A stretch of 64,000 bases of DNA from Demequina lignilytica (GCF_030418305.1 NZ_JAUHPX010000005.1:124001-188000), one strand, 5' to 3'. Positions 46,690 to 57,867 are shown, counted from the stretch's first letter. Program-made: numbers and translations. The notes: generated by a model from the sequence alone, not told the origin.

Positions 46690-47295
46690 TCAGGCCTCGA
46701 TCGGCGGCTTGAAGCCGCGCACGGGCGCGGTGCGGACCCGGACCTCGGGCTCGGCCTCCGGCGGGTCCGCCGCCACGGCGGCGATGGCGCCCTCGAGGGC
46801 ACCCTCGGTCGAAGCGGCGGCGAGGGCCTCGGCGCGGCGGGCCGCGGCCTGCTCGAACACGCGGTCGCGAAGCTCGGGGGTGTGCGCGTCCTCGGACGCC
46901 TGACGGGTCCGCAGCGCGTCCATCGCCGACGCGGCGGCCTGCTGGACGTCGCGCTTGCGGTGGCCGACCAGCGCATCGAGGATCTCGGAGGTGACCGAGG
47001 GGTTCTCGGTGAGGGCGACCAGCACGTCGACGCTCTTGTCGCGCGACAGATGCTCCATCACCGAATGCAGCAGGCGCGGGTTCCTCGCGAGCGCCGCCCT
47101 CACGTCGGAGCTGAAGTCGTGCGCCATCGACGCCATCAGGCCGAACGGGCAGTCCTCCCGCGCCGCGATGGTCGAGCGCACCAGGGCGTTGCGCGAGTCG
47201 GCGAGCGCCAGGATCCGGTCCTTCGCCAGCCCGGGCGACGCCGCCTCGTCCACCAACGGATCGTTGATCGGTGCGTAGTTGAACCCTCGTGCCAT
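46690..47295 (-). CDS. LRV/HEAT-like repeat protein C
   Basis: A 201-residue protein. Residues about 22-125 hold the repeats (EDCPFGLMASMAHDF, VRAALARNPRLLHSVMEHLSRD, LVALTENPSVTSEILDALVGH), clearly related to A and B. The C-terminus is Ala/Glu-rich and then basic, and probably disordered. A GGGAG ribosome site precedes the ATG. It is the first gene of the three-gene run and starts 136 bases upstream of the map stop, with a hairpin between. Function unknown. Confidence 0.65.
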   Translation of the reverse strand: MARGFNYAPINDPLVDEAASPGLAKDRILALADSRNALVRSTIAAREDCPFGLMASMAHDFSSDVRAALARNPRLLHSVMEHLSRDKSVDVLVALTENPSVTSEILDALVGHRKRDVQQAAASAMDALRTRQASEDAHTPELRDRVFEQAAARRAEALAAASTEGALEGAIAAVAADPPEAEPEVRVRTAPVRGFKPPIEA

Positions 47296-47403
47296 GATCG
47301 CTCCCTCAGCCCCCGGGGGGCTCAGGGGACGCCTCCCGTCGCAGCCCAGGGTAGGACGGCGGCTTTGCGTCGGCGTGGCGTGCGCGTAACGAACGGGTGT
47401 CGA

Positions 47404-47423
47404 GGTGTGAGATCCCTCACACC
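47404..47423 (-). terminator. Terminator after map
   Basis: GGTGTGAG (47404-47411) and CTCACACC (47416-47423) form a perfect 8-base stem with an ATCC loop, seven bases past the map stop. It would end the secY-adk-map transcript before the repeat-protein genes. Confidence 0.65.
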
Positions 47424-47430
47424 CGGCGTG

Positions 47431-48240
47431 TCAGGGCGAGACCGGGACGATGCCGTGGGTAGAGAGCCCGCGGGCGCCGCCGTCGCCGGCGGTCAGGACC
47501 CAGATGCCGTCCTCGTGCACGGCGATCGAGTGCTCCCAGTGGGCCGCGCGCGAGCCGTCGAGGGAGACGACCGTCCATTCGTCGGCGAGCGTCGCCGACT
47601 CGTCCGTGCCGATCACGAACATGGGCTCGATCGCGAGGCACATCCCGGGCTCCACCCGAGGGCTGCGGCCCCGCACCCGGTAGTTGGGCACGTCGGGACC
47701 CTGATGCATCGCGGTACCGATGCCGTGCCCCACGTAGCCCTCGATGGGATGGAGCCCGGCCCGGTCCGCGACCTGCTCGATCGCGGCGGAGACGTCGGAG
47801 ACGCGACGCGCGGAGGCGAGCGCGGCGATGCCGGCCCACAGGGCCTTCTCGGTCGCGTCCATGAGGGCACGGTCCTGAGCCGAGCCCTCGCCTCCCACGA
47901 TCAGGCTGATCGCGCTGTCGCCGTGCCAGCCGTCCACGATGGCGCCGCAGTCGATGGAGACCAGGTCGCCCGCCGCGAGCACGCGGTCGCCGGGGATCCC
48001 GTGAACCACCTCCTCGTTCACCGAGATGCAGGTGGTGGCGGGGAAGCCGTGGTAGCCGAGGAAGTTGGACGTCGCACCCGCATCCGCGATGGTCGCGGCC
48101 GCGGCGGCGTCCACCTGCGCGGTGGTCGCGCCGGGGACGGCGGCGGCGCGCGCCGCCGCCAGCGCCCGCTCGACGATCACGCCGGCGCGGGCCATGACCC
48201 GCATCTGCTCGCGGGTCTTCAGCTCGATGCCGCGAGCCAT
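47431..48240 (-). CDS. map: Methionine aminopeptidase type I
   Basis: A 269-residue MetAP that removes initiator Met from nascent proteins. Metal ligands are in VSIDCGAIVDGWHGDSA (two Asp), GHGIGTAMHQGP (His), the EPMF-type AIEPMFVIG (Glu) and the final WEHSIAVHEDG (Glu). It starts a few bases after adk, the usual secY-adk-map order. In most relatives infA is next; here three repeat-protein genes intervene. Confidence 0.96.
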   Translation of the reverse strand: MARGIELKTREQMRVMARAGVIVERALAAARAAAVPGATTAQVDAAAAATIADAGATSNFLGYHGFPATTCISVNEEVVHGIPGDRVLAAGDLVSIDCGAIVDGWHGDSAISLIVGGEGSAQDRALMDATEKALWAGIAALASARRVSDVSAAIEQVADRAGLHPIEGYVGHGIGTAMHQGPDVPNYRVRGRSPRVEPGMCLAIEPMFVIGTDESATLADEWTVVSLDGSRAAHWEHSIAVHEDGIWVLTAGDGGARGLSTHGIVPVSP

Positions 48241-48243
48241 GGC

Positions 48244-48806
48244 TCAGCGGCCGATCGCGGCGACCAGGCGGTCGGTGACCTCATCCATCTCGCCGATGCC
48301 GTCGACCTGCACCAGCACGCCGCGGCCCGCGTAGAACGCGGTGAGCGGCGCAGTGCTGCTCGCGTAGACCTCGAGGCGCTTGCGGATCACCGGCTCGGTG
48401 TCGTCGGCACGGCCCTCGAGCTCGGCGCGCTTGAGGAGCCGCTCGGTGACCACGTCGAAGTCCGCGGTGATCTCGATGGCCGACTCCAGCGAGACGCCCA
48501 GGTCGGCGAGCATCGAGTCGAGCTCGACCGCCTGCTCCGGGTTGCGCGGGTAGCCGTCGAGCAGGAAGCCGCCGGCCGCATCGTCCTGCGCGAGGCGGTC
48601 GCGCACCATGGCGTTGGTCACCTCGTCCGGCACCAGCTGGCCGGCCGACATGTACTCCTGCGCCTTGAGCCCGAGCGGGGTGCCGCCCTTGACGTTGGCG
48701 CGGAAGATGTCGCCGGTCGAGATGGCGGGGACGCCGTAGCGCTCCGCGAGGCGGGCGGCCTGGGTGCCCTTGCCGGCTCCGGGGGGACCGAGGAGGACTG
48801 CACGCA

Positions 48807-48807
<1 letters not shown>
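48244..48807 (-). CDS. adk: Adenylate kinase
   Basis: A 187-residue adenylate kinase (AMP + ATP to 2 ADP). The P-loop is LLGPPGAGKGTQAARLAERYG (5-25), the AMP-binding STGDIFRANVK follows, and FLLDGYPRNPEQA is the central signature. The LID is the short form without the zinc finger, typical of actinobacteria. The ATG overlaps the secY stop (TAATG). One dispersed 10-mer encodes Gln-Asp-Asp-Ala. Confidence 0.97.
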
Positions 48808-50105
<1,298 letters not shown>

Positions 50106-50142
50106 TGATCCTCCAGAAAGAAAAAGGCGGGCGGAAGCACGC

Positions 50143-50176
50143 AGGCCGGGCCCGTCCCACAGGACGGGCCCGGCCT
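50143..50176 (-). terminator. Hairpin between rplO and secY
   Basis: A perfect 15-base stem (50143-50157 with 50162-50176) and a 4-base loop just past the rplO stop, with a T-rich stretch on the minus strand about 20 bases on. It could be a partial terminator lowering secY expression relative to ribosomal proteins. Confidence 0.65.
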
Positions 50177-50181
50177 ACATG

Positions 50182-50865
50182 TTAGCCCTCGTTGACCGAG
50201 CCGCCCGCGGCCTCGATCTTGGTCTTCGCGGACTGCGACACCTTGTCGGCGTCGACCAGCGTGACCTTGACCGAGATGTCGCCGTCGCCCAGCACCTTGA
50301 CGGGCTGGTTCTTGCGCACGGCGCCCTTCGCGACGAGCTCCGCCTTGGTCACGTCGCCGCCGTCGGGGAACAGCTCGGAGAGCTGGCCCACGTTGACGAC
50401 CTGGTAGTAGACCTTGAACGGGCTCTTGAAGCCGCGCAGCTTCGGGATGCGCATGTGGATGGGCGTCTGACCGCCCTCGAAGCGCTCCGGCACCTGGTAG
50501 CGGGCACCCGTGCCCTTGGTGCCACGACCGGCGGTCTTGCCCTTCGAGCCCTCACCACGACCCACGCGGGTCTTCTTGGTGTGGGCACCGGCAGCCGGGC
50601 GGAGGTGGTGCACCTTGAGGGTGCTCACCTTCTCCGCCGGCTCCTCGGCCTTCGGGGCGGCCTTCTTGGCCGGAGCCTTCTTGGCAGCGGGCTTCTCCGC
50701 GGCGTCGGCAGCGGCCTCCGCCTTCGCCGGCGCCTTCTTGGCGGCCGGCTTCTTGGCGGCGGGCTTGTCCGCGGCAGCAGCCTTGGCCGGAGCCTTCTTC
50801 GCGGCCGGCTTCTTGGCGGGCTTCTCCTCGACGGCGTCCTCCGCCGGCTTCTTGGCCTCAGCCAT
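50182..50865 (-). CDS. rplO: 50S ribosomal protein L15 with histone-like N-terminal extension
   Basis: A 227-residue L15. The canonical body starts at [18 protein letters not shown] (about residue 81) and includes [19 protein letters not shown]. Residues 1-79 are an extra Lys/Ala/Pro domain with [12 protein letters not shown] repeats. An in-frame GTG at residue 80 could start a normal-length protein, but it has only a poorly spaced site. The ATG at 50865 has a perfect AGGAGG seven bases upstream and overlaps the rpmD stop (TGATG), so I take the extension as translated. Confidence 0.93.
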   Translation of the reverse strand: MAEAKKPAEDAVEEKPAKKPAAKKAPAKAAAADKPAAKKPAAKKAPAKAEAAADAAEKPAAKKAPAKKAAPKAEEPAEKVSTLKVHHLRPAAGAHTKKTRVGRGEGSKGKTAGRGTKGTGARYQVPERFEGGQTPIHMRIPKLRGFKSPFKVYYQVVNVGQLSELFPDGGDVTKAELVAKGAVRKNQPVKVLGDGDISVKVTLVDADKVSQSAKTKIEAAGGSVNEG

Positions 50866-51047
50866 CAGTCAACCTCCTCAACGGCGACCAGGTGGTCCAC
50901 CGCCTTGACCATCCCGCGGATCTCGGGACGGTCCTCCTTCACGACGATGTCGCCGATGCGCTTCAGACCGAGCGACCGCAGGGTCTCGCGGTGCTGCGGC
51001 TTGGTGCCGATCGCCGACCTCTTCTGAACGACCTTCAGACGTGCCAT
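50865..51047 (-). CDS. rpmD: 50S ribosomal protein L30
   Basis: A 60-residue L30, starting [33 protein letters not shown], ending VAVEEVD. Its stop overlaps the rplO start, and its final codons supply rplO with the AGGAGG ribosome site. Some bacteria lack L30; its presence between rpsE and rplO follows the standard spc order. Confidence 0.96.
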   Translation of the reverse strand: MARLKVVQKRSAIGTKPQHRETLRSLGLKRIGDIVVKEDRPEIRGMVKAVDHLVAVEEVD

Positions 51048-51049
51048 GA

Positions 51050-51619
51050 CTACTTCACCCCCGCTGCCTGCGCGCGGAGCATCGCGGCCGGGGCCACGTC
51101 CTCCACGGCCTTGCCACGGCGGGCGGCGACGGCCTCGGGGCGCTCGAGGCGCTTGAGGGCGTCGACGGTCGCGTGCACGATGTTGATCGCGTTGGACGAG
51201 CCGAGCGACTTGCTCAGCACGTCGTGGATGCCGGCGCACTCGAGCACCGCGCGCACCGGGCCACCGGCGATCACACCGGTACCGGGCGACGCGGGACGCA
51301 GGAACACGACACCCGCGGCGGCCTCACCCTGCACGGCGTGCGGGATGGTGCCCTGGATGCGCGGGACGCGGAAGAAGTTGCGCTTGGCCTCCTCGACACC
51401 CTTCGAGATCGCGGCCGGCACCTCCTTCGCCTTGCCGTAGCCGATGCCCACGTTGCCCTCGCCGTCGCCGACGACCACGAGCGCGGTGAAGCTGAAGCGA
51501 CGACCACCCTTCACGACCTTGGCGACGCGGTTGATGGTGACGACGCGCTCGACGAACTTGTTCTCCGGCTCGTTGTCGCGACGGTTGCCGCCGCGACGGC
51601 CGCTGTTGTTGTCAGCCAT
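51050..51619 (-). CDS. rpsE: 30S ribosomal protein S5
   Basis: A 189-residue S5. The N-terminal about 25 residues are an Asn/Arg/Gly-rich extension; the body has [43 protein letters not shown] and the second domain with [20 protein letters not shown]. It supports decoding fidelity and helicase activity at mRNA entry. It stops three bases before the rpmD start. Confidence 0.97.
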   Translation of the reverse strand: MADNNSGRRGGNRRDNEPENKFVERVVTINRVAKVVKGGRRFSFTALVVVGDGEGNVGIGYGKAKEVPAAISKGVEEAKRNFFRVPRIQGTIPHAVQGEAAAGVVFLRPASPGTGVIAGGPVRAVLECAGIHDVLSKSLGSSNAINIVHATVDALKRLERPEAVAARRGKAVEDVAPAAMLRAQAAGVK

Positions 51620-51645
51620 ATGTCTTCCTCACTCCTGGCCGCGCC

Positions 51646-52017
51646 CTACAGGGCGAGGCCCGCCTCTCGGGCGCCGTCGGCCACGGCAGCCACACGGCCG
51701 TGGTACTTGTTGCCGCCACGGTCGAACACGACGGCGTCGATGCCCGCGGCCTTGGCGCGCTCGGCGACCAGCTGGCCGACCTTCGAGGCCTTGGCCGTCT
51801 TGTCGCCCTCGAGCGCACGGACGTCGGCCTCGAGGGTCGACGCCGAGGCGAGGGTCTTGCCGACCGTGTCGTCCACGATCTGCGCGACCATGTGGCGCGC
51901 CGAGCGGGTGACCACGAGGCGGGGACGAGCACCGGTGCCGGAGATCTTCTTGCGCAGGCGGAAGTGGCGACGCTTGCGCTGGATCGCCTTGCCCTTGCCC
52001 TTGATTGCGATACCCAT
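51646..52017 (-). CDS. rplR: 50S ribosomal protein L18
   Basis: A 123-residue L18 that, with L5, anchors 5S rRNA. The basic N-terminus [19 protein letters not shown], the strand [19 protein letters not shown] and the C-terminal [24 protein letters not shown] match the family. It starts three bases after the rplF stop. Confidence 0.97.
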   Translation of the reverse strand: MGIAIKGKGKAIQRKRRHFRLRKKISGTGARPRLVVTRSARHMVAQIVDDTVGKTLASASTLEADVRALEGDKTAKASKVGQLVAERAKAAGIDAVVFDRGGNKYHGRVAAVADGAREAGLAL

Positions 52018-52020
52018 GTC

Positions 52021-52557
52021 TTACTTACCCGTCTTTCCAGCCTTGCGGCGCACGTTCTCGCCGGCGTAGCGGACACCCTTGCCCTTGTAGGGCTCGGGCT
52101 TGCGAATCTTGCGGATGTTCGCCGCGACCTCGCCCACCTGCTGCTTGCTGATGCCGGCAACGGTGAACTTGGTGGGGCTCTCGACCGAGAAGGTGATGCC
52201 CTGCGGGGGCGTCACGACGACCGGGTGCGAGAAGCCGAGCGCGAACTCGAGGTCCGAGCCCTTGAGCGCGACGCGGTAGCCCGTGCCGACGATCTCGAGC
52301 TTCTTCTCGTAACCGCTGGTCACGCCGGTCACCATGTTGGCGATCAGCGTGCGCGTGAGGCCGTGCAGCGACTTCGACAGACGCTCGTCGTTGGGGCGGT
52401 TGACCGCGAGGCCCTCGTCGCCCTTCTCCACGGTGATGGGTGCGGCGACGGTGTGGGTCAGGGTGCCCTTGGGGCCCTTCACCGTGACGTCGGCGCCGTT
52501 GATGGTGATGTCCACTCCGGAGGGAACCGGAACGGGGATCTTGCCAATGCGGGACAT
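52021..52557 (-). CDS. rplF: 50S ribosomal protein L6
   Basis: A 178-residue L6 with two related domains: it starts [31 protein letters not shown] and ends with the signature [26 protein letters not shown]. It binds the sarcin-ricin region near the factor-binding centre. It lies 21 bases after the rpsH stop with an AAAGGAGA ribosome site. Confidence 0.98.
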   Translation of the reverse strand: MSRIGKIPVPVPSGVDITINGADVTVKGPKGTLTHTVAAPITVEKGDEGLAVNRPNDERLSKSLHGLTRTLIANMVTGVTSGYEKKLEIVGTGYRVALKGSDLEFALGFSHPVVVTPPQGITFSVESPTKFTVAGISKQQVGEVAANIRKIRKPEPYKGKGVRYAGENVRRKAGKTGK

Positions 52558-52578
52558 TGCTTACGTTCTCCTTTCCGG

Positions 52579-52977
52579 TTACCAGACGAACGCGACGACC
52601 TCGCCGCCGACGCCCTTCTTCTCGGCCTCGCGGTCGGTCAGGAGACCGGAGGAGGTGGACAGGATGGCCACGCCGAGGCCGCCGAGCACCTTGGGCAGGT
52701 TCGTCGACTTGGCGTACACGCGAAGGCCGGGCTTCGACACACGGCGGACGCCGGCGAGCGAGCGCTCGCGGTTCGGGCCGTACTTCAGCGTGAGGGTGAG
52801 GGTCTTGCCGACCTCCGCGTCGGTGGTCGCGGAGCCGGAGATGTAGCCCTCGGCCTCCAGGATCTTGGCGATGTTCGCCTTGAGCTTGGAGTGCGGCATG
52901 GCCACGGTCTCGTGGTACGCCGCGTTGGCGTTGCGCAGACGCGTCAGCATGTCTGCGATGGGGTCAGTCATCGTCAT
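52579..52977 (-). CDS. rpsH: 30S ribosomal protein S8
   Basis: A 132-residue S8, starting [22 protein letters not shown], with the [27 protein letters not shown]-terminus. It binds helix 21 of 16S rRNA and in many bacteria represses the spc operon. In Escherichia coli the target lies in the rplE leader; no obvious mimic is visible in the 57-base gap upstream here. Confidence 0.97.
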   Translation of the reverse strand: MTMTDPIADMLTRLRNANAAYHETVAMPHSKLKANIAKILEAEGYISGSATTDAEVGKTLTLTLKYGPNRERSLAGVRRVSKPGLRVYAKSTNLPKVLGGLGVAILSTSSGLLTDREAEKKGVGGEVVAFVW

Positions 52978-53034
52978 GAGTGTTGAACTCTTCCTCGCCG
53001 TGGTTTCCCCGCAGGGGACCTGTGGCGTAGTGGT

Positions 53035-53220
53035 TTACCAGCTGCTCTTGGTGATGCCGGGAAGCTCACCGCGGTGAGCCATCTCGCGGAAGCACACGCG
53101 GCAGAGGCCGAACTTGCGGTACACCGAGTGCGGACGGCCGCACTTCTGGCACCGGGTGTAGGCGCGGACGGCGAACTTCTGCTTGCCGGCGGCCTTGTTC
53201 TTCAGCGCAGTCTTGGCCAT
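53035..53220 (-). CDS. rpsN: 30S ribosomal protein S14, zinc-binding type Z
   Basis: A 61-residue S14. CQKCG and CRVC supply four zinc Cys (C+ type), with the body [26 protein letters not shown]. Actinobacteria often keep a second, zinc-free long S14 elsewhere under Zur control; none is in this window. It ends 57 bases before rpsH. Confidence 0.97.
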   Translation of the reverse strand: MAKTALKNKAAGKQKFAVRAYTRCQKCGRPHSVYRKFGLCRVCFREMAHRGELPGITKSSW

Positions 53221-53223
53221 GTC

Positions 53224-53787
53224 CTACTTCTCCTTGAACGGGAAGCCCAGCTGCTTCAGCAGCGAGCGGCCCTCGTCGTCGGTGGTGGCGGACGTCACGA
53301 CCGTGATGTCCATGCCGCGCACGCGGTCGATCTTGTCCTGGTTGATCTCGTGGAACATCGACTGCTCGGTGAGACCGAAGGTGTAGTTGCCGTTGCCGTC
53401 GAACTGCTTCGGGCTGAGGCCGCGGAAGTCGCGGATACGGGGAAGCGCGATGGACAGCAGGCGGTCCAGGAACTCCCACATGCGGTCGCCGCGCAGCGTG
53501 ACGTGCGCGCCGATCGGCTGGCCCTCGCGCAGCTTGAACTGCGCGATGGACTTGCGGGCCTTGGTGACCTGCGGCTTCTGACCCGTGATCGCGGTGAGGT
53601 CGGCGATGGCGCCCTCGATGAGCTTCGAGTCCTTGGCGGCGTCGCCCACACCCATGTTCACGACGATCTTGGTGAGACCGGCGACCTGGTTGATGTTCTC
53701 GTGGCCGAACTCCTCACGGAGGGCCGCGACGATCTCGTTGCGGTACTTCTCCTTGAGACGCGGCTGCGCGGTGGTAGCGGTGGCCAT
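53224..53787 (-). CDS. rplE: 50S ribosomal protein L5
   Basis: A 187-residue L5 that binds 5S rRNA and contacts the P-site t[18 protein letters not shown] and [23 protein letters not shown] are diagnostic, with [16 protein letters not shown] near the C-terminus. The start overlaps the rplX stop by one base. It ends three bases before rpsN. Confidence 0.98.
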   Translation of the reverse strand: MATATTAQPRLKEKYRNEIVAALREEFGHENINQVAGLTKIVVNMGVGDAAKDSKLIEGAIADLTAITGQKPQVTKARKSIAQFKLREGQPIGAHVTLRGDRMWEFLDRLLSIALPRIRDFRGLSPKQFDGNGNYTFGLTEQSMFHEINQDKIDRVRGMDITVVTSATTDDEGRSLLKQLGFPFKEK

Positions 53788-54125
53788 CAGACGTCCTTAC
53801 CCGAGCGCTTGGCGACACGCACGCGCTTGGTGCGGGTGCGGCCGTCCTGCTCGACCTGCTCCGTGCGGTAGCCCACACGGGTGCCCTTCTTGGTCTCCGG
53901 GTCCACCAGCATCACGTTCGAGATGTGGATCGGGGCCTCGACGGTGACGAGGCCACCCTCCGCGTTGTCGCGGCGGGTGCCCGGCTTGATGTGCTTGGTC
54001 ACGCGCTGGATGCCCTCGACCACGACGCGCTCGCGCTCGGTGTCGACGGTGAGCACGCGGCCCTGCTGACCGCGGTCACGGCCGGCGATGACGACGACGA
54101 GGTCGCCCTTCTTGATCTTCGCCAT
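53787..54125 (-). CDS. rplX: 50S ribosomal protein L24
   Basis: A 112-residue L24 with a KOW motif at [24 protein letters not shown] and the following [19 protein letters not shown]. It starts 23S assembly near the exit tunnel. Its start overlaps the rplN stop by one base and its stop overlaps rplE. The C-terminus is a basic [17 protein letters not shown]. Confidence 0.97.
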   Translation of the reverse strand: MAKIKKGDLVVVIAGRDRGQQGRVLTVDTERERVVVEGIQRVTKHIKPGTRRDNAEGGLVTVEAPIHISNVMLVDPETKKGTRVGYRTEQVEQDGRTRTKRVRVAKRSGKDV

Positions 54126-54496
54126 CAGATGACCTCCGGTGCCAGCGAGATGATCTTCATGAACTTCTTGTCGCGCAGCTCGCGGCCCACGGGGCCGAAG
54201 ATGCGGGTGCCGCGGGGGTCACCCTCGAGGTTCTTGAGGATCACCGCGGCGTTCTCATCGAAACGGATGTAGGAACCGTCGGGACGGCGGCGCTCCTTGG
54301 TGGTGCGCACGACGACCGCCTTGACGACGTCGCCCTTCTTGACGTTGCCGCCGGGGATCGCGTCCTTGACGGTGGCGACGATGACGTCGCCGATGCCGGC
54401 GTAGCGACGGTGCGAGCCACCGAGCACGCGGATGCAGAGGACTTCCTTCGCACCCGTGTTGTCGGCGACCCGAAGTCGCGACTCCTGCTGAATCAT
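54125..54496 (-). CDS. rplN: 50S ribosomal protein L14
   Basis: A 123-residue L14, starting [37 protein letters not shown] and ending [13 protein letters not shown]. It forms intersubunit bridges with 16S rRNA. It lies 58 bases downstream of rpsQ, at the classic S10/spc boundary; no clear promoter is seen in that gap. Confidence 0.98.
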   Translation of the reverse strand: MIQQESRLRVADNTGAKEVLCIRVLGGSHRRYAGIGDVIVATVKDAIPGGNVKKGDVVKAVVVRTTKERRRPDGSYIRFDENAAVILKNLEGDPRGTRIFGPVGRELRDKKFMKIISLAPEVI

Positions 54497-54554
54497 GTCT
54501 GTCTCCTGTCGTCTGGTTCTCGCTCACGCGGAGCGAGCCTGGTCGAACTAGTAG

Positions 54555-54842
54555 TTACTTGGCCTTCTCGACGATCTCGACCAGGCGCCACCGCTTGGAA
54601 GCGGACAGCGGGCGGGTCTCCATCACGACGACGAGGTCGCCGATGCCGGCGGTGTTGAGCTCGTCGTGAGCCTTGATCTTGCTCGTGCGGCGCATGACCT
54701 TGCCGTAGAGCGGGTGCTTGACGCGGTCCTCGATCTCGACGGTGATGGTCTTGTCCATCTTGTCCGACGTGACGTAGCCACGGCGCGTCTTGCGGTACGC
54801 GCGGTGCTCCTCGGTCGCCGTCGTGTGCTTCTTAGTCGACAT
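54555..54842 (-). CDS. rpsQ: 30S ribosomal protein S17
   Basis: A 95-residue S17, an OB-fold primary rRNA-binding protein. It has [45 protein letters not shown]; the about 20 residues before this are an extension. The ATG at 54842 has AGGAAGCAGC upstream. It follows rpmC by 11 bases. Confidence 0.97.
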   Translation of the reverse strand: MSTKKHTTATEEHRAYRKTRRGYVTSDKMDKTITVEIEDRVKHPLYGKVMRRTSKIKAHDELNTAGIGDLVVVMETRPLSASKRWRLVEIVEKAK

Positions 54843-54853
54843 GTGCTGCTTCC

Positions 54854-55093
54854 TTATGCCTTCGCGGAGGGCGCGGTGCGGATACCCAGCTCGCGCTCGC
54901 GCAGGATCGTGTAGATGCGGGCGATGTCGCGCTTGACCGCCTTCAGGCGGCCGTGGTTCTCGAGCTGACCGGTGGCCGACTGGAAGCGCAGGTTGAACAG
55001 CTCCTCCTTGGCCTTCTTCAGCTCCTCCACCAGGCGCTCGTTCTCCATGCCGTCCAGCTCGGAGGGCATGAGGTCCTTGGTACCGATGGCCAT
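54854..55093 (-). CDS. rpmC: 50S ribosomal protein L29
   Basis: A 79-residue L29. The helical body is [62 protein letters not shown], which sits at the tunnel exit and helps dock SRP and trigger factor. The start overlaps the rplP stop by one base. Confidence 0.97.
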   Translation of the reverse strand: MAIGTKDLMPSELDGMENERLVEELKKAKEELFNLRFQSATGQLENHGRLKAVKRDIARIYTILRERELGIRTAPSAKA

Positions 55094-55512
55094 CAGATGT
55101 CACCACCCTCACGGGTCACAAAGCGGGTCTTCATGGGGAGCTTGTGCTGCGCGCGGCGCATGGCCTCGCGCGCCAGCTCCTCGGGGACACCCGCGAGCTC
55201 GAACATGACGCGACCGGGCTTGACGTTCGCGACCCACCACTCGGGCGAGCCCTTACCGGAGCCCATGCGGACCTCGGCGGGCTTCTTCGTCAGCGGACGG
55301 TCGGGGTAGATGTTGATCCACACCTTTCCACCACGCTTGATGTGACGGGTCATCGCGATACGCGCGGCCTCGATCTGGCGGTTCGTGACGTAGGCGGGCT
55401 CGAGAGCCTGGATGCCGAAGTCGCCGAACGCGATTGAGGTGCCACCGGTGGCAGCGCCCGAACGCTTCGGGTGGTGCTGCTTGCGGTGCTTCACTCGACG
55501 GGGGATAAGCAT
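55093..55512 (-). CDS. rplP: 50S ribosomal protein L16
   Basis: A 139-residue L16, starting [25 protein letters not shown] and containing [38 protein letters not shown]. It shapes the A-site tRNA pocket and is a target-site neighbour of oligosaccharide antibiotics. It starts three bases after the rpsC stop. Confidence 0.98.
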   Translation of the reverse strand: MLIPRRVKHRKQHHPKRSGAATGGTSIAFGDFGIQALEPAYVTNRQIEAARIAMTRHIKRGGKVWINIYPDRPLTKKPAEVRMGSGKGSPEWWVANVKPGRVMFELAGVPEELAREAMRRAQHKLPMKTRFVTREGGDI

Positions 55513-55514
55513 TC

Positions 55515-56315
55515 TCAGCTCTCCTTACCGGCCTCGGCCGCGGGGGCCTCGGCAGCCGGGGCCTCGGCCGCGGGGGCCTCGGCCGAACGGGGGGCGGAGT
55601 CACGACGCGGGCCACGGCGGTCGCCACGACCGCGCTGCGGACGGGGGGCCTTCGCCTGCTCGGCGGCCCACTCCTTCTCCGTCATGTCGCCCTTGTAGAT
55701 CCACACCTTCACGCCGATCTGGCCGAAGGTGGTGCGGGCCTCGAAGAAGCCGTAGTCGATGTTCGCGCGGAGGGTGTGCAGCGGCACGCGACCCTCGCGG
55801 TAGAACTCCGAGCGCGACATCTCCGCGCCGCCCAGACGGCCGGAGCACTGGACACGGATGCCCTTGGCGCCGGCGCGCAGCGCGGACTGGATGCCCTTGC
55901 GCATGGCACGACGGAACGAGACGCGCGAGGCGAGCTGCTCGGCGATGCCCTGAGCCACCAGCTGAGCGTCGACCTCGGCGTTCTTGACCTCGAGGATGTT
56001 CAGCTGGACCTGCTTGCCCGTGAGCTTCTCGAGGTTGGCGCGAAGCTTGTCGGCCTCGGCGCCACGACGGCCGATGACGATGCCCGGACGCGCGGTGTGC
56101 AGGTCGACGCGGACACGCTCACGCGTGCGCTCGATCTCGACCTTCGACACGCCGGCGCGCTCGAGGCCCTCCGACATCATCTTGCGGATCTTGACGTCCT
56201 CGTCCACGTAGTCGCGGTAGCGCTCGCCCTTCTTGGTCGAGTCGGCGAACCAGCGCGAACGGTGGTCGGTCGTGATGCCCAGGCGGTAGCCGTGGGGGTT
56301 GACCTTCTGACCCAT
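55515..56315 (-). CDS. rpsC: 30S ribosomal protein S3 with repetitive tail
   Basis: A 266-residue S3. It begins [23 protein letters not shown], and the KH domain has [22 protein letters not shown]. From about residue 220 a basic Arg/Gly stretch is followed by four near-identical AEAPA units and AGKES, a low-complexity tail absent from Escherichia coli S3. It forms part of the mRNA entry helicase. The start overlaps the rplV stop by one base. Confidence 0.97.
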   Translation of the reverse strand: MGQKVNPHGYRLGITTDHRSRWFADSTKKGERYRDYVDEDVKIRKMMSEGLERAGVSKVEIERTRERVRVDLHTARPGIVIGRRGAEADKLRANLEKLTGKQVQLNILEVKNAEVDAQLVAQGIAEQLASRVSFRRAMRKGIQSALRAGAKGIRVQCSGRLGGAEMSRSEFYREGRVPLHTLRANIDYGFFEARTTFGQIGVKVWIYKGDMTEKEWAAEQAKAPRPQRGRGDRRGPRRDSAPRSAEAPAAEAPAAEAPAAEAGKES

Positions 56316-56686
56316 TACTTGGCCCCTTCCTTGGCAGCGACCGGGGTCGCGACGACCACGGTGATGTGGCTGGAGCGCTTGAGGATGCGGTTCGCCCGAC
56401 CCTGAGCGCGCGGCTGAATGCGCTTCATGGTCGGACCCTCGTCCACGAAGATCTCCTTGATGACGAGCTCGCGCTCGTCGAAGCGCTCGCCGGCCTTGTC
56501 GGCCTTCACGCGGGCGTTCGCGATCGCGGACTCGATGAGCTTGCGCACATCGGTCGCGACGGCCTGCGGCTGGAACTTCAGCGAGGCGGCGGCCTCCACG
56601 GCGTTCTGACCACGGACCAGGTTCACGACGCGGCGAGCCTTCTGGGCGGTCACGCGGATGTACCGCGTCTGCGCCTTGGCTTCCAT
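56315..56686 (-). CDS. rplV: 50S ribosomal protein L22
   Basis: A 123-residue L22, starting [28 protein letters not shown]. The tunnel-lining beta hairpin is [27 protein letters not shown], where macrolide resistance changes occur in other species. The sequence looks ordinary here. It lies 32 bases after rpsS. Confidence 0.98.
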   Translation of the reverse strand: MEAKAQTRYIRVTAQKARRVVNLVRGQNAVEAAASLKFQPQAVATDVRKLIESAIANARVKADKAGERFDERELVIKEIFVDEGPTMKRIQPRAQGRANRILKRSSHITVVVATPVAAKEGAK

Positions 56687-56718
56687 GTTCTAACTCCTCT
56701 TACCTTCGCTCAGGCGCC

Positions 56719-56997
56719 TTAGCGGCGGCCCTTGCGGTCGTCCTTGACGTGGCCCTTGAACGTGCGCGTGGGGGCGAACTCGCCCAGCTTGTGGCCGACC
56801 ATCGACTCGGTGACGAACACCGGGACGTGCTTGCGGCCGTCGTGCACGGCAAAGGTGTGACCCAGGAAGTCGGGGGTGATGACCGACCGACGGGACCAGG
56901 TCTTGATGACGTTCTTCGAACCGGCTTCGTTCTGGGCGTCCACCTTCTTCTGCAGGTGGTCGTCGATGAAGGGGCCCTTCTTGAGGCTACGCGGCAT
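56719..56997 (-). CDS. rpsS: 30S ribosomal protein S19
   Basis: A 92-residue S19, starting [29 protein letters not shown] and containing [44 protein letters not shown]. It contacts the A-site finger of the large subunit and S13 in the 30S head. It follows rplB by 12 bases. Confidence 0.98.
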   Translation of the reverse strand: MPRSLKKGPFIDDHLQKKVDAQNEAGSKNVIKTWSRRSVITPDFLGHTFAVHDGRKHVPVFVTESMVGHKLGEFAPTRTFKGHVKDDRKGRR

Positions 56998-57009
56998 TTC
57001 TCAGGCTCC

Positions 57010-57849
57010 TTATCGCTTGTTCTTGCCGGTCTTGCGGCGACGCACGATGAGCTTGTCGCTTTCCTTGTTGGGACGGCGGGTGCGGCCCTCGGGCTTGCCC
57101 CACGGCGAGACCGGGTGGCGACCACCGGAGGTCTTGCCCTCACCACCACCGTGCGGGTGGTCGACCGGGTTCATGACGACACCACGGACGGTCGGGCGCT
57201 TGCCCTTCCAGCGCATGCGGCCGGCCTTGCCCCAGTTGATGTTCGACTGCTCGGCGTTGCCGACCTCGCCGATCGTCGCGCGGCAGCGCGCGTCGACGTT
57301 GCGGATCTCGCCGGACGGCATGCGCAGCTGGGCGTAGGGGCCGTCCTTCGCGACGAGCTGCACCGAGGCACCCGCGGAGCGGGCGATCTTGGCGCCGCCA
57401 CCGGGCTTGAGCTCGATCGCGTGGATGACGGTACCGACCGGGATGTTGCGCAGCGGGAGGTTGTTGCCGGGCTTGATGTCAGCGCCGGCGCCGGCCTCCA
57501 CGCGGTCGCCCTGACCGAGCTTCTCGGGGGCGATGATGTAGCGCTTCTCGCCGTCCGCGTAGTGCAGGAGCGCGATGCGGGCGGTGCGGTTGGGGTCGTA
57601 CTCGATGTGCGCGACGGTCGCGGGCACGCCGTCCTTGTCGTGACGACGGAAGTCGATCACGCGGTAGGCGCGCTTGTGACCGCCACCCTGGTGACGGGTG
57701 GTGATGCGACCGGTGTTGTTGCGGCCGCCCTTCTTGTGCAGCGGGCGGACGAGCGACTTCTCGGGCTCCGAGCGGGTGACCTCGACGAAGTCGGCGACGG
57801 ACGAGCCACGGCGGCCCGGCGTCGTCGGCTTGTACTTGCGAATAGCCAT
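57010..57849 (-). CDS. rplB: 50S ribosomal protein L2
   Basis: A 279-residue L2, important for subunit joining and peptidyl transfer. It starts [21 protein letters not shown], and the C-terminal [29 protein letters not shown] loop carries the essential His. It lies 18 bases after the rplW stop. It is a good taxonomic marker for the genome. Confidence 0.98.
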   Translation of the reverse strand: MAIRKYKPTTPGRRGSSVADFVEVTRSEPEKSLVRPLHKKGGRNNTGRITTRHQGGGHKRAYRVIDFRRHDKDGVPATVAHIEYDPNRTARIALLHYADGEKRYIIAPEKLGQGDRVEAGAGADIKPGNNLPLRNIPVGTVIHAIELKPGGGAKIARSAGASVQLVAKDGPYAQLRMPSGEIRNVDARCRATIGEVGNAEQSNINWGKAGRMRWKGKRPTVRGVVMNPVDHPHGGGEGKTSGGRHPVSPWGKPEGRTRRPNKESDKLIVRRRKTGKNKR

Positions 57850-57867
57850 GAGTGCTTACCTGTCCTT

